In this document: positions 9,961-18,785 of the stretch, piece by piece
How the letters are laid out: each line of letters begins with the position of its first letter
Numbering within the stretch: position 1 is the first letter of the stretch
Assembly (NCBI GenBank): GCA_965215775.1
Contig: CBDCEG010000013.1
Location: 1 to 46,636 of the forward strand
Direction of reading: 5' to 3'
DNA length: 46,636 nt
Origin: CBDCEG01 sp965215775
GTDB lineage: Bacteria; Pseudomonadota; Gammaproteobacteria; Cardiobacteriales; Ostreibacteriaceae
Notes under the pieces: generated by a model
Databases searched by the model: none
What the model saw: only the letters and a program-made list of their open reading frames with translations
What the model was told of the DNA's origin: nothing
Made by a program: the position numbers and the translations under genes

Positions 9961-10145
9961 AGTCTATTTTTATTTCAAATAATTTTTTTCTTTAAGCTTT
10001 AATTTTTTTTACTTGCAACTTTTGTTAAGTTTACTTTTATTTATATACATTTATCATAATAAGAAACTCTATTAAAATCAATAAACATATAAAAATAACT
10101 AATATAACAAATTAAATTTAATTATATCTAGCAGGGGGATTTAAA
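9961..10145. promoter_or_regulatory. Divergent LysR / gabT intergenic region
   Basis: 185 bp of AT-rich DNA between divergent start codons. It is expected to hold both promoters and a LysR-type operator. I see no convincing T-N11-A palindrome by eye. The gabT ribosome binding site is strong (GCAGGGGGATTTAAAATG). Confidence 0.45.
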
Positions 10146-11423
10146 ATGAGCAAAACAAGTGATTTAATAGCAAGACGAGAAAAAGCACTTTCTTCAGGAA
10201 TAGGACATGTTCATCAGATTTTTGCACAAAAAGCTAAAAATGCAGAGATTTGGGATATTGAAGGAAAACGATTTATAGATTTTTCATCAGGTATTGGGGT
10301 TGTAAATACTGGGCATATGCATCCTAAAGTCAAAGAGGCCGTAACTAAACAGCTGGACAATTTTTCCCATACTTGTATCCATATAGTTATGTATGAGCTA
10401 TATATTGAAGTTGCTGAAAAGTTAAATAAGTTAATGCCTGGACCGGGTGCTAAAAAAACTTTATTAATGAACTCAGGTTCAGAGGCAGTTGAAAATGCAG
10501 TAAAAGTGGCTAGAAAATTCACAGGAAGAACTGGCGTTATCGCTTTTAATGGTGGTTTTCACGGTAGAACTATGATGACCATGAGTATGACTGGTAGAGT
10601 TGTACCTTATAAGGCTGGTTATGGTCCATTTGTTCCAGAAGTTTTCCATGCACCATTTCCTGATGAGAGAAACGGAATTAGCATTGATGATGCAATCAAT
10701 GGTTTAGAACAATTATTTAAATCAGATATTGAGAGAGAAAGAGTTGCGGCGTTTATAATTGAGCCAGTTCAGGGTGAAGGTGGATTTAGACCAGTGCCTG
10801 AAGAGTTTTTCAAAAGAATTGCAAAGATTGCAAAAGATAGTGGTATTTTGTTAATAGCTGATGAAATTCAATGTGGATTTGGTCGTTCTGGAAAAATGTT
10901 CGTTTGTGAGCATTATGGGATAGAGCCAGATTTAATGACTCTTGCTAAAGGTTTGGCTGGTGGATTTCCTCTTTCTGCCGTTGTTGGAAGAGCAGAAATA
11001 ATGGACAGTGCACCACCAGCATCACTTGGAGGAACTTATGGAGGAAGCCCAATTGCCTGTGCTGCAGCGGCTGCTGTTTTGAAAATAATGGAAGATGAGG
11101 ATATTCCAGCAAAAGCACAAAAAATAGGAACTCATATGTCAGCAAGACTTAAAGAAATGGCTAATAAATATGATATTATAGGTGAGGTCAGAAATATAGG
11201 AGCACTTGTTGCTATTGAGCTTTTTGAGGGAGAAGATAGAAAAACCCCATCATCTGCAAAAGCTGGTGAGTTACTAGCTCTTGCTAGAGAGCAAGGGTTA
11301 ATTTTATTGTCTTGTGGTGTTGATGGAAATGTAATTAGATTTCTAATGCCACTAACAATTGAGAAAGAAATTCTTAATGAAGGGCTTGATATTATTGATA
11401 AATGTTTGGAGCAAATTAATTAA
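10146..11423 (+). CDS. gabT: 4-aminobutyrate aminotransferase (class III omega-aminotransferase)
   Basis: A 425-residue PLP enzyme that moves the omega-amino group of GABA (or a homologue such as 5-aminovalerate or beta-alanine) to 2-oxoglutarate. It matches GabT over the whole length: start RREKALSSGIGHVHQIFA, PLP-phosphate site NSGSEAVENAVKVAR, FNGGFHGRTMM, EPVQGEGGF, LIADEIQCGFGRSGK, the lysine in LAKGLAGGFPL, and LILLSCG near the end. Length is standard. It is first of a three-gene cluster with a permease and an aldehyde dehydrogenase, transcribed away from a LysR regulator. GabT is the best match, but the partner dehydrogenase is not GabD-like, so the true amino donor may differ. Confidence 0.88.
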   Translation: MSKTSDLIARREKALSSGIGHVHQIFAQKAKNAEIWDIEGKRFIDFSSGIGVVNTGHMHPKVKEAVTKQLDNFSHTCIHIVMYELYIEVAEKLNKLMPGPGAKKTLLMNSGSEAVENAVKVARKFTGRTGVIAFNGGFHGRTMMTMSMTGRVVPYKAGYGPFVPEVFHAPFPDERNGISIDDAINGLEQLFKSDIERERVAAFIIEPVQGEGGFRPVPEEFFKRIAKIAKDSGILLIADEIQCGFGRSGKMFVCEHYGIEPDLMTLAKGLAGGFPLSAVVGRAEIMDSAPPASLGGTYGGSPIACAAAAAVLKIMEDEDIPAKAQKIGTHMSARLKEMANKYDIIGEVRNIGALVAIELFEGEDRKTPSSAKAGELLALAREQGLILLSCGVDGNVIRFLMPLTIEKEILNEGLDIIDKCLEQIN

Positions 11424-11444
11424 TAATCAACAAACTTTCATAAC

Positions 11445-11474
11445 AAAAGATAGTTAGTCATTATCTTTTATTTT
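11445..11474 (+). terminator. Intercistronic hairpin after gabT
   Basis: AAAAGATA and TATCTTTT pair perfectly around an ATG-free 9-base loop, followed by ATTTTAAT. It lies in the 74-bp gap between gabT and the permease gene, so it may attenuate or protect the upstream message rather than end the operon. Confidence 0.45.
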
Positions 11475-11497
11475 AATAACTAATAGGGAGAATTATT

Positions 11498-12973
11498 ATG
11501 TCAGAAGAAAACAAAAGGTTAGAGAAAACGCTGTCTCCAATGCACATAGGTGCTTTGGCTTTAGGTTGTATTATTGGTTGGGGCTGTTTTGCACTTCCTA
11601 CAACCAAATTTTTACCACAAGCAGGTCCTTTGGGAACTTTTTTAGGACTAATTATCGGTGTAATTGCATTAACTTTTGTTGTTTTTGCTTATGGTGCGAT
11701 GATTAAAAAATTTCCAGTCGCTGGTGGAGAATATGCTTATGCATATGCTGGATTCGGTCCTAAAATTGCATTTGTTTGTGGCTGGGCATTGGCGCTTGGT
11801 TATGTAAGCATTGTTGCTATTAATGCATCTGCTGTTGGAATGATATCTGGACATTTACTTCCTGATATTATGAAAAATCCTAGTTTAGATGTTTATACTC
11901 TTGCTGGTGATACTGTTAATTGGGCTGGAATAGTGCTAGTTAGCTTAGTTGTTATTGCTTTTGGGTGGATGAATTATAGAGGAGTTGAGTTAGCTGGTAA
12001 TTTACAAGTTGGACTTTCTTTGGCTTTAGTTGTTGGCGTTATTGCAGTAGCTGTTGGAATTATATTTTTCTCTGACTCTTTTAGTTTAGATAACTTAAAC
12101 CCAATGTTTGGAACAGGAAAACCAGGGACAGAAGAGTTTACCGCAACAGGAGAAGGAAAATCAATAATATCTGGAATGATAGTGATTTTAGCAGTTGCAC
12201 CTTTTCTTTTTGTTGGTTTTGATACTATTCCTCAAGCTGCTGAAGAGTTCCACTTTCCTCCTAAAAAAGCAAGAAACTTAATGCTTTTTGCAATGATTAT
12301 TGGTGCATTTATGTATGCTCTAATGGTTTTCGCAATAGGGTCTTATAAACCTTACCCAGAGTTATTACAAGAAGATGGACTTGCTAAAGCAACTTGGGGC
12401 GTAGGTTATGTTGTAGAGGAAGCATTAGGAAAAGGCGGAATTATTGCTTTAGGAATTGGGGTTTTAGGGGCTGTATTTGCTGGTATGAACGGATTTTATT
12501 TAGCAACAAGTAGATTATTATTTGCAATGGCTAGAGGCAGAATGTTACCTCAATGGTTTGCCCAAATTCACCCAAAACATAAAACACCTCATAATGCAGT
12601 TTTATTTACAATGTTTGTTTCTTTATTGACTCCTTGGGCTGGAAGAGAAGTTGTTATTTGGATTGTTGATATGTGTGCTGTTGGAACTGCTATAGCTTAT
12701 ATGCTTACTTGTTTATCAGCTTATAGAACAAATGCAGGAAATAAAATTGTCGCTATAATTGGTGCTTTAGTTTCACTAATAATATTACTTCTTTTAGTAG
12801 TTCCAGGATCTCCTGGTGCAATTGGCAAAGCACCTTGGATAGCTCTTGTTATTTGGACTGTTTTAGGAACTATTTTTTACCTAAAACAAAGAAAAACTTT
12901 TGAAAATACGCCAGAAGAAGTAATTCTGGAGTCAGTTTTTGGTGATAAAAATACAAAAGTATATTTTAAGTAA
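11498..12973 (+). CDS. APC-superfamily amino acid permease
   Basis: A 491-residue inner-membrane transporter with about 12 hydrophobic segments. The family signature is at the start of TM1, HIGALALGCIIGWGCFALPT, followed by VAGGEYAYAYAGFGPKIAFVCGW; later GMNGFYLATSRLLFAMARGRMLP is the conserved cytoplasmic loop of APC permeases. It sits between gabT and the dehydrogenase, with an AGGGAG ribosome binding site, so it probably imports the amino acid they degrade (GABA, beta-alanine or similar). Exact substrate is inference. Confidence 0.85.
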   Translation: MSEENKRLEKTLSPMHIGALALGCIIGWGCFALPTTKFLPQAGPLGTFLGLIIGVIALTFVVFAYGAMIKKFPVAGGEYAYAYAGFGPKIAFVCGWALALGYVSIVAINASAVGMISGHLLPDIMKNPSLDVYTLAGDTVNWAGIVLVSLVVIAFGWMNYRGVELAGNLQVGLSLALVVGVIAVAVGIIFFSDSFSLDNLNPMFGTGKPGTEEFTATGEGKSIISGMIVILAVAPFLFVGFDTIPQAAEEFHFPPKKARNLMLFAMIIGAFMYALMVFAIGSYKPYPELLQEDGLAKATWGVGYVVEEALGKGGIIALGIGVLGAVFAGMNGFYLATSRLLFAMARGRMLPQWFAQIHPKHKTPHNAVLFTMFVSLLTPWAGREVVIWIVDMCAVGTAIAYMLTCLSAYRTNAGNKIVAIIGALVSLIILLLLVVPGSPGAIGKAPWIALVIWTVLGTIFYLKQRKTFENTPEEVILESVFGDKNTKVYFK

Positions 12974-12995
12974 ATTTAAACAAAACTATAACTAT

Positions 12996-13041
12996 AAAAC
13001 CTTGGTGATTTTTAATTTTTTTACTAATTTCCCAAGGTTTT
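12996..13041 (+). terminator. Long-loop hairpin between permease and dehydrogenase genes
   Basis: AAAACCTTGG (12996-13005) and CCAAGGTTTT (13032-13041) are perfect complements separated by a 26-base T-rich loop. Possible partial terminator or mRNA stability element. Confidence 0.4.
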
Positions 13042-13063
13042 CGTAAATTTCTAATAGGTGAAT

Positions 13064-14590
13064 ATGATGCAAAAATTTTATAATGTAAGAAACTATATAG
13101 ATGGAAAATGGGTTGAAGAAAAAGGAGTTAAAGTAGAAAAACTATATAATCCATCCACTGGAGAAGTTATTGGAGAAGTTCCGATAACAAGTGATAAAAC
13201 TTCAGTAAAAGCAATAGAATCATCACAAAAAGCTTTTAAAACTTGGAGTAAAACAAGCTTAACAAATAGAGTTACTTATTTATTTAAGCTTTATGATGCT
13301 ATGGTTAAAAATAAAGAAGATTTAGCTCAAGTTATAGCTCTTGATCAAGCAAAACATATTAGTGAGGCACGCGGTGAAGTTGCTCGTGTAATTGAAATTT
13401 TACAAACATCTTGCTCTATTCCAACACTTATCCAAGGAGAAACTCTTGAAAATGTTGCAACAAATATTACTGCTAGAGTTACCAAACAACCTTTGGGAGT
13501 TTTTGGTGGAGTTGCACCGTTTAACTTTCCTGCTTTAGTTTTTGGTTGGTTTATTCCTTTTGCAATAGGGACTGGAAATACATTTATATATAAACCATCT
13601 ACTCAATCCCCTTTATTTATGCAATTGATGGGAGATATTTTTACGCAAATTGGGCTTCCAGCAGGAGTTGTAAATATAATTCATGGGGGGCGTAATATTC
13701 CTGAAACTTGGTATCCTCATCATGATGTTCGTGGAGTTTGTCTAGTTGGTTCTACTCCTACTGCCAAAAAAATAGCAGAAGGCTGTGCTAAATATGCAAA
13801 ACGATCTATGTTATTAGGTGGTGCAAAAAACTACTTAGTTGTAATGGAAGATGCTGATATTGACAACTTCATTGATAATTTTGTCATATCTTGCTTTGGC
13901 TCTGCTGGGCAAAGATGTTTGGCTGGATCAGTTGTTGCAATTGCTCCACAGATATATGATGAAGTTGTGCAAAGATGTGAGGAGGCAGTCAAAAAAATAA
14001 CTTTTGGTGATGCAATGAATCCTGATATTTTTATGGGTCCACTAATTTCAAATGATGCGGTAAAAAACATTCATAAATATATTAAACTAGGTTTGGAAGG
14101 TGGTGCTAATTTATTAGTTGATGGAAGAAATCCAGAGCTTCCAGACGCAAATAAAAATGGTTTTTTTGCAGGTCCAACTTTGTTTGCTGATGTTAAGCCT
14201 TGTAATGAAATTGTTAAAAATGAAGTGTTTGGACCACTAGCAGCTCTTATGAAAATGAATTGTCTAGATAGCACTTTAGAGTTAATTAGAAAGTCAGAAT
14301 TTGGTAATGGAGCTTGTATTTTCACCCAAAGTATTTACTATTCAGAAAAATTCATTCAGGAAGTTGATACAGGAATGGTTGGTGTAAATATTGGAGTTTG
14401 TGCACCTCACCCTTATATACCTTTTGGAGGAATAAAAGGATCTCACTTAGGTACTAATAAAGTTCAAGGTAAAGATGGTATAGATTTTTTCACTCAAAAC
14501 AAAGTAGCAACAATAAAAGCCGTTGCTCCTAGTGGTCAAAAAGAAAAGTCTACAAAATCAAAAGATATTAGAAGCTGTGTGGCTTCATAA
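13064..14590 (+). CDS. mmsA: CoA-acylating methylmalonate/malonate-semialdehyde dehydrogenase-like enzyme
   Basis: An aldehyde dehydrogenase of about 508 residues. VAPFNFPALVFGWFIPFAIG, NTFIYKPSTQSPLF and GLPAGVVNIIHGG match the methylmalonate-semialdehyde dehydrogenase (MmsA) branch; the catalytic cysteine is in FGSAGQRCLAG. Where typical aldehyde dehydrogenases have a glutamate base in LELGG, this one has LLGGAKNY, as in the CoA-dependent branch. The product is then expected to be an acyl-CoA (acetyl- or propionyl-CoA) with CO2 loss. The AGG at 13056-13058 favours the ATG at 13064 over the in-frame GTG at 13058. It is last in the gabT cluster and followed by a terminator. A C-terminal Lys/Ser-rich tail is slightly longer than usual. 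Confidence 0.8.
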   Translation: MMQKFYNVRNYIDGKWVEEKGVKVEKLYNPSTGEVIGEVPITSDKTSVKAIESSQKAFKTWSKTSLTNRVTYLFKLYDAMVKNKEDLAQVIALDQAKHISEARGEVARVIEILQTSCSIPTLIQGETLENVATNITARVTKQPLGVFGGVAPFNFPALVFGWFIPFAIGTGNTFIYKPSTQSPLFMQLMGDIFTQIGLPAGVVNIIHGGRNIPETWYPHHDVRGVCLVGSTPTAKKIAEGCAKYAKRSMLLGGAKNYLVVMEDADIDNFIDNFVISCFGSAGQRCLAGSVVAIAPQIYDEVVQRCEEAVKKITFGDAMNPDIFMGPLISNDAVKNIHKYIKLGLEGGANLLVDGRNPELPDANKNGFFAGPTLFADVKPCNEIVKNEVFGPLAALMKMNCLDSTLELIRKSEFGNGACIFTQSIYYSEKFIQEVDTGMVGVNIGVCAPHPYIPFGGIKGSHLGTNKVQGKDGIDFFTQNKVATIKAVAPSGQKEKSTKSKDIRSCVAS

Positions 14591-14606
14591 TTGAATTGTA
14601 TTTTTT

Positions 14607-14647
14607 AAAAGGTATGCTGTTAAATATTTACACATGCCTTTTTTATT
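14607..14647 (+). terminator. Rho-independent terminator of the gabT-mmsA operon
   Basis: AAAAGGTATG pairs with CATGCCTTTT (one G-U) and is followed by a run of T, 17 bp beyond the dehydrogenase stop. Confidence 0.75.
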
Positions 14648-14669
14648 TTGAAATGAAATATATATACTG

Positions 14670-15653
14670 ATGATTACTAAAGTAAAAAACAAACTATCTG
14701 GATTGATTTTATCCATAGGGATTGCTATTATAGCTATTATATTGGAACACTTTTTGAGTGGTTCTAAAATGCTTTATGCTCTTTTAATTGGTATGAGTTT
14801 GAATTTTCTATTGACTAAAAAGCCAAATTTCAAAGAAGGAATAAACTTTACTTCAAAAACAATACTAAGATTAGGGGTTGCTTTACTTGGTGTTAGAATA
14901 TCTTTTGCTAATTTTCAAGAGCTAGGAGTTGTTAGTATTTTATGGTTATTTGCTGGAGTTATTGCTACAATTTTATTTGGTGTGTTTTTATCCAAAAAAT
15001 TGGGGTTTTCAAAAGAACTAGGAACATTAACAGGAGGGGCTGTTGGAATATGCGGTGCTAGTGCAGCTATGGCTATAAGCTCAGTCCTACCTCAAAACAA
15101 AGATGTTAAAGATATGACTATATTTACAGTTGTTGCAGTAACTGCATTATCAACTGTTGCTATGATTGCTTACCCTCCTTTAGTTGAAGCACTTGGGTTA
15201 AATGAAATTGACACAGCTTTTATACTAGGTGGAGCTATTCACGATGTTGCTCAAGTTGCTGGTGCTAGTGGAATGATTTCAGATGAGGTTCAATCATTGT
15301 CTGCAATGGTAAAGCTAACTAGAGTTGCTATTTTAGTTCCAATAGTTATTTTTATATCTATAACTATGAATAAAAAAAATAACCAAGAAGCTCACTTTAT
15401 TACATTAATTCCAATTTTTCTAATTGGGTTTATTGCCCTAGTTATAATAAATAGTTTAGGATTTATACCAGAGCAACTAAGAGATATTTTAGCAAGCTCT
15501 TCTAAGTGGCTATTAGTTATTGCAGTTTCAGCTCTTGGAGTTAAAACTAGCTTAAAAGATTTTTTTAGCGTCGGACTTAAACCATTTTTACTGGTTCTGT
15601 TTGAAACTATATTTATTTTATTAGTTATGCTAACTGGTGTTTTTGTTCTTTAA
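14670..15653 (+). CDS. YeiH/UPF0324-family membrane protein, putative sulfate-type exporter
   Basis: A 327-residue polytopic protein with about 9-10 hydrophobic segments. It matches the YeiH (Cons_hypoth698, putative sulfate exporter) family: LLIGMSLNFLL, ILRLGVALLGVRISFANF, LTGGAVGICGASAAMAISSVL, FILGGAIHDVAQVAGA, and VSALGVKTSLKDFF near the end, all characteristic. Family function is only loosely established. It is a single-gene unit after the gabT operon terminator and converges on moeB with a 4-bp overlap of stop regions. Sulfur handling beside a molybdopterin cluster is suggestive but unproven. Confidence 0.85.
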   Translation: MITKVKNKLSGLILSIGIAIIAIILEHFLSGSKMLYALLIGMSLNFLLTKKPNFKEGINFTSKTILRLGVALLGVRISFANFQELGVVSILWLFAGVIATILFGVFLSKKLGFSKELGTLTGGAVGICGASAAMAISSVLPQNKDVKDMTIFTVVAVTALSTVAMIAYPPLVEALGLNEIDTAFILGGAIHDVAQVAGASGMISDEVQSLSAMVKLTRVAILVPIVIFISITMNKKNNQEAHFITLIPIFLIGFIALVIINSLGFIPEQLRDILASSSKWLLVIAVSALGVKTSLKDFFSVGLKPFLLVLFETIFILLVMLTGVFVL

Positions 15654-16390
15654 GTATCATAACAAAGAAAGCAGTTTTTATTTTTCTTCCAAGATATTCT
15701 TTGTTGTTCTAGTGTTTTTAGGTTGATAATTAAGCTAGTTGCTTGTGGTAGATTTTCTATTTCTAAAATATTCTTAAGGACTTCATTGGCTTGAAGAGTT
15801 CCTAAGACTGCTGGGACAATTCCCAAAACTCCAACTTTTGAGCTATCTTTTGATTGTGGGATTTTATTCCAAAGGCAACGCAGGCAAGGTTTTTCCTTTT
15901 TTTCTAAGTTTGAAAAATCAAAAAAATGTAACTGACCTTCAAACTGATAAATGCTTGCTTGAATTAATACTTTATTTAATGAATAACTATTATCATGAAG
16001 TAAAAATTTAGTTTCTAAATTATCACTGCAATCAACTATTATTTGATATTTGTTAAATATTTCAGCTATATTTTGTGGGGTAATTCTTTGTTTTATTGTA
16101 ATTAGATTTACTGTTTCATTTAATTTATTTAGATATTTAACCGCTACTTTTGCTTTATTTTCTCCAATTTCTTTAGAAGTAAACAAAATTTGGCGATGTA
16201 AATTACTAATACTAACCTCATCATTATCACAAACCCCAATATTTCCAACGCCTGCAGCCACCAAATATTGTAAAACAGGAGAACCCAAACCACCTGCACC
16301 TACTACCAAAACGGTTGCATTTTCTAATTTAGTTTGTCCATCTTGACCAATTTCTGAAAGCATAATTTGTCTATCGTAACGAGTTTCCAT
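15650..16390 (-). CDS. moeB: Molybdopterin-synthase adenylyltransferase (ThiF/MoeB family)
   Basis: A 246-residue E1-like enzyme that adenylates the C-terminal glycine of MoaD so it can receive sulfur. The nucleotide site VVGAGGLGSPVLQYLVAAGV (29-48) is intact, followed by NLHRQILF and IVDCSDNLETKFLLHD. The zinc-binding cysteine pairs are CLRC and CFLC. There is no C-terminal rhodanese domain, as in bacterial MoeB. ThiF is a close relative, but its place at the end of a moa/mob/moe cluster supports MoeB. It starts 36 bp after moaE. Confidence 0.88.
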   Translation of the reverse strand: METRYDRQIMLSEIGQDGQTKLENATVLVVGAGGLGSPVLQYLVAAGVGNIGVCDNDEVSISNLHRQILFTSKEIGENKAKVAVKYLNKLNETVNLITIKQRITPQNIAEIFNKYQIIVDCSDNLETKFLLHDNSYSLNKVLIQASIYQFEGQLHFFDFSNLEKKEKPCLRCLWNKIPQSKDSSKVGVLGIVPAVLGTLQANEVLKNILEIENLPQATSLIINLKTLEQQRISWKKNKNCFLCYDT

Positions 16391-16425
16391 TTTTGATATT
16401 TAGTTAGTTTGTTTATTTTTTTAGA

Positions 16426-16866
16426 TTAATGATTATGTTTACCACATTTATGGCATGCAATCCATTCTGGCTTTTCATTAATATAATGTTCTCTTTTCCA
16501 AATTGGAACAGTTGTTTTTACAGTATTTATAATATATTCATTTGCTAAATAAGCAGCTTCTCTATGTTTTGAAGTTACAATTATCCAAATTGCAATATCA
16601 CCAATTTGCAAATGCCCCTCAGCGTGAACACAATAAGCATCAATAATATCAAAATTATTTTTCGCATAATTTAGGATTTTATTACCTTCTTTTTCTGCCA
16701 TTTCAATATACGCTTGGTATTCTAATGAAGTTACTTTTTTGCCTTGATTATGATTTCTAACTCTTCCTTCAAAAATCACAACGCCACCAGCTTCATCTGA
16801 GTAAAACTGCTCTCTTAATTTATTGATATTTATATCTTTATTATTCTTAATTTCAAAGATTTTCAT
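16426..16866 (-). CDS. moaE: Molybdopterin synthase catalytic subunit
   Basis: A 146-residue large subunit of molybdopterin synthase, which inserts dithiolene sulfur into cyclic pyranopterin monophosphate. Family landmarks are GGVVIFEGRVRNHNQGKKV, LEYQAYIEMAEKEG, AEGHLQIGDIAIWIIV, and TTVPIWKREHY holding the active-site lysine. An extra CHKCGKHNH tail could bind a metal, as in many MoaE proteins. It begins 6 bp after moaD, its partner subunit. Confidence 0.93.
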   Translation of the reverse strand: MKIFEIKNNKDININKLREQFYSDEAGGVVIFEGRVRNHNQGKKVTSLEYQAYIEMAEKEGNKILNYAKNNFDIIDAYCVHAEGHLQIGDIAIWIIVTSKHREAAYLANEYIINTVKTTVPIWKREHYINEKPEWIACHKCGKHNH

Positions 16867-16872
16867 AACTAT

Positions 16873-17112
16873 TTAACCTCCTGCAACTGGTGGAATAAAA
16901 ACAACTATATCACCATCTTTTAAGTTATCTGAGAATTCTGAATATTCTTCATTTATAGCAACCTTTAGGTTTGAAGTTTCTATTTGAAAATTATACTTTT
17001 TGTCTAATTCTTCAAATAATTGAAGTGCAGTTTTAGAATTAGTTTCTAAACTTTCGCTATTTAAATTAGTAGCTTCTCTTAAACTTGCATAATATTTAAT
17101 TTCTATTTTCAT
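16873..17112 (-). CDS. moaD: Molybdopterin synthase sulfur-carrier subunit
   Basis: A 79-residue ubiquitin-like protein ending in VVFIPPVAGG. The terminal Gly-Gly is the site that is adenylated by MoeB and thiocarboxylated. It overlaps the mobBA stop by 4 bp and precedes moaE directly, so the two synthase subunits are translationally linked. Confidence 0.93.
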   Translation of the reverse strand: MKIEIKYYASLREATNLNSESLETNSKTALQLFEELDKKYNFQIETSNLKVAINEEYSEFSDNLKDGDIVVFIPPVAGG

Positions 17113-18281
17113 CTATTTTCCTTTTCTAAATATTTTTTAAATTGTTTGTAGTCTTCTGGAGTATTGGCATTTTCCAAACCCTTTATATTTTTAGATTTTA
17201 TTGTATGAATTTGTGAATTTAAAAGCATCTTTCTAGGGCAACTATAACCAGCTCCTAAAAACTGAAACAACCTATTTCTAGCTTTAGGTTCGTAAATAGT
17301 GCAAAGCGGTTCCGCCCAACCCATATCTGGATTTATAAAACAAGTTGCAGTTTTAAATATATTTCTGTTTTCAATTAATTCTGCAAACATATCTTTATTT
17401 ACAAAAGGTAAATCGCAAGCAACCACCATCCAAACTGCATTAGGGTGTTCTGCAAAAGCAGATAAAATCCCACCCATAGGTCCCAAATTCAAAAAACTAT
17501 CTTTTATTTGAGGGTAATTATTTAAGTGTGCTTCATCAGATTGCTCTTCACGACAAGAAATAAAAGTTTTTTCACAAACCTTATTTAATTCATCAGCTAA
17601 ATATTTAGTTTGAGAGATTCCATGATAATCTATTGCACCTTTATCCTGCCCCATTCTACTACTTTTCCCACCTGATAAAACTAAACCATAAATAGGTGCT
17701 TTTTTTATTTGCGCTTCAAAAAACTCAATTATAAAATTTGCTATTTGTTGAATATTATCGCGTTGGAAATATGGTAAATCAGTTGTAAAATTAGGCTGTT
17801 GTTCAACACCAACAAAACCTAAAACATTAGTTAATTTGCCTGCTTTATAGTCTTCATAAATATCTTTATCTGAGTCTTTATTTGAATTCTGCTCTCCTAA
17901 AATAACTAATTTGGGAGTGTCTAAAAACTTATGTCCTTCAATCAAAATAAAATCCAAATCTAAAAAAGAGTTTTTCACATCAAATAAATTAATTTCTCCA
18001 GTTCCTAAGCCTGCCCATTTATCCTTATTATGAATAAAAACATGCTTTGCACCAGAGTTTTGAATACGAAAAGTATCTTTGCCTTTTTTATCCATTTCAA
18101 AACTATGAGCGTCGTGTTTTACAAAACCTAACTTATAACTTTTACTAAGTTTATCAACAATCTTTTCTATCAAAGTTGTTTTACCAGAACCTGAATAACC
18201 ACAAAATGCTAATTCAAAATTATGAAAATTATAGTTTTTCTTTTTAGATTTTATTTTTTTATGTTTGGACATTTTTACCAT
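17109..18281 (-). CDS. MobB-MobA fusion: molybdopterin-guanine dinucleotide biosynthesis protein
   Basis: A 390-residue two-domain protein. Residues about 20-190 are MobB: P-loop GYSGSGKTT (28-36), KHDAHSFEMDKKGKDTFRI, and LIEGHK. Residues about 197-390 are MobA, which attaches GMP to molybdopterin: YGLVLSGGKSSRMGQDKG (198-215), NLGPMGGILSAF, WMVVACDLPFV. Usually these are separate genes; here the order is MobB first. It overlaps moaC by 23 bp (start 18281, or the internal ATG at 18272). Presence of MobA implies a bis-MGD molybdoenzyme elsewhere in the genome. Confidence 0.9.
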   Translation of the reverse strand: MVKMSKHKKIKSKKKNYNFHNFELAFCGYSGSGKTTLIEKIVDKLSKSYKLGFVKHDAHSFEMDKKGKDTFRIQNSGAKHVFIHNKDKWAGLGTGEINLFDVKNSFLDLDFILIEGHKFLDTPKLVILGEQNSNKDSDKDIYEDYKAGKLTNVLGFVGVEQQPNFTTDLPYFQRDNIQQIANFIIEFFEAQIKKAPIYGLVLSGGKSSRMGQDKGAIDYHGISQTKYLADELNKVCEKTFISCREEQSDEAHLNNYPQIKDSFLNLGPMGGILSAFAEHPNAVWMVVACDLPFVNKDMFAELIENRNIFKTATCFINPDMGWAEPLCTIYEPKARNRLFQFLGAGYSCPRKMLLNSQIHTIKSKNIKGLENANTPEDYKQFKKYLEKENR

Positions 18282-18783
18282 CTACAATTAATCTTTTCCC
18301 ACCTTTTTTTTCAACAAGATAAGTTTTACCAATAACTATTTCATGAGTTATAGCTTTTCCCATATCATAAATAGCCAAAGCTGCAATAGTTGCACCAGTT
18401 AGAGCTTCCATTTCAACTCCTGTTTTGCCACTTATTTTAACTTTACAATCTATATAAATTATTTTTTCTTTTTGGTTTGGAGTTATTTTAATTTTACAAG
18501 ACTCAATAATAAGTGGGTGACAAAATGGTATTAAATCAGGGGTTTTCTTAACTGCCATTGTTCCTGCAATAACTGCAGTATGAAAAATTGGTCCTTTTTT
18601 GGTTTTAATATCTCCATCTTTTAGCTCTGCCCATAAAATTTGAGGAATAATAACTTCAGTTCTTGCATGAGCTATTCTTTGAGTGATTTCTTTTGCGGAA
18701 ACATCAACCATCGTTGGGTTGTTATTTTTATCTAAATGATTTAACTTAGATTTATTATTAGTTTCTTTGTTTATTTTATCCAT
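18259..18783 (-). CDS. moaC: Cyclic pyranopterin monophosphate synthase accessory protein
   Basis: A 174-residue MoaC, acting with MoaA in the first step from GTP. Landmarks are MVDVSAKEITQRIAHA, KGPIFHTAVIAGTMAVKKT, DLIPFCHPL, and GVEMEALTGATIAALAIYDM with KAITHEIVI. A polar N-terminal extension of about 24 residues precedes the core, so translation may begin at the internal methionine before VDVSAKE. It follows moaA by 2 bp. Confidence 0.93.
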   Translation of the reverse strand: MDKINKETNNKSKLNHLDKNNNPTMVDVSAKEITQRIAHARTEVIIPQILWAELKDGDIKTKKGPIFHTAVIAGTMAVKKTPDLIPFCHPLIIESCKIKITPNQKEKIIYIDCKVKISGKTGVEMEALTGATIAALAIYDMGKAITHEIVIGKTYLVEKKGGKRLIVDGKNVQT

Positions 18784-18785
18784 AT

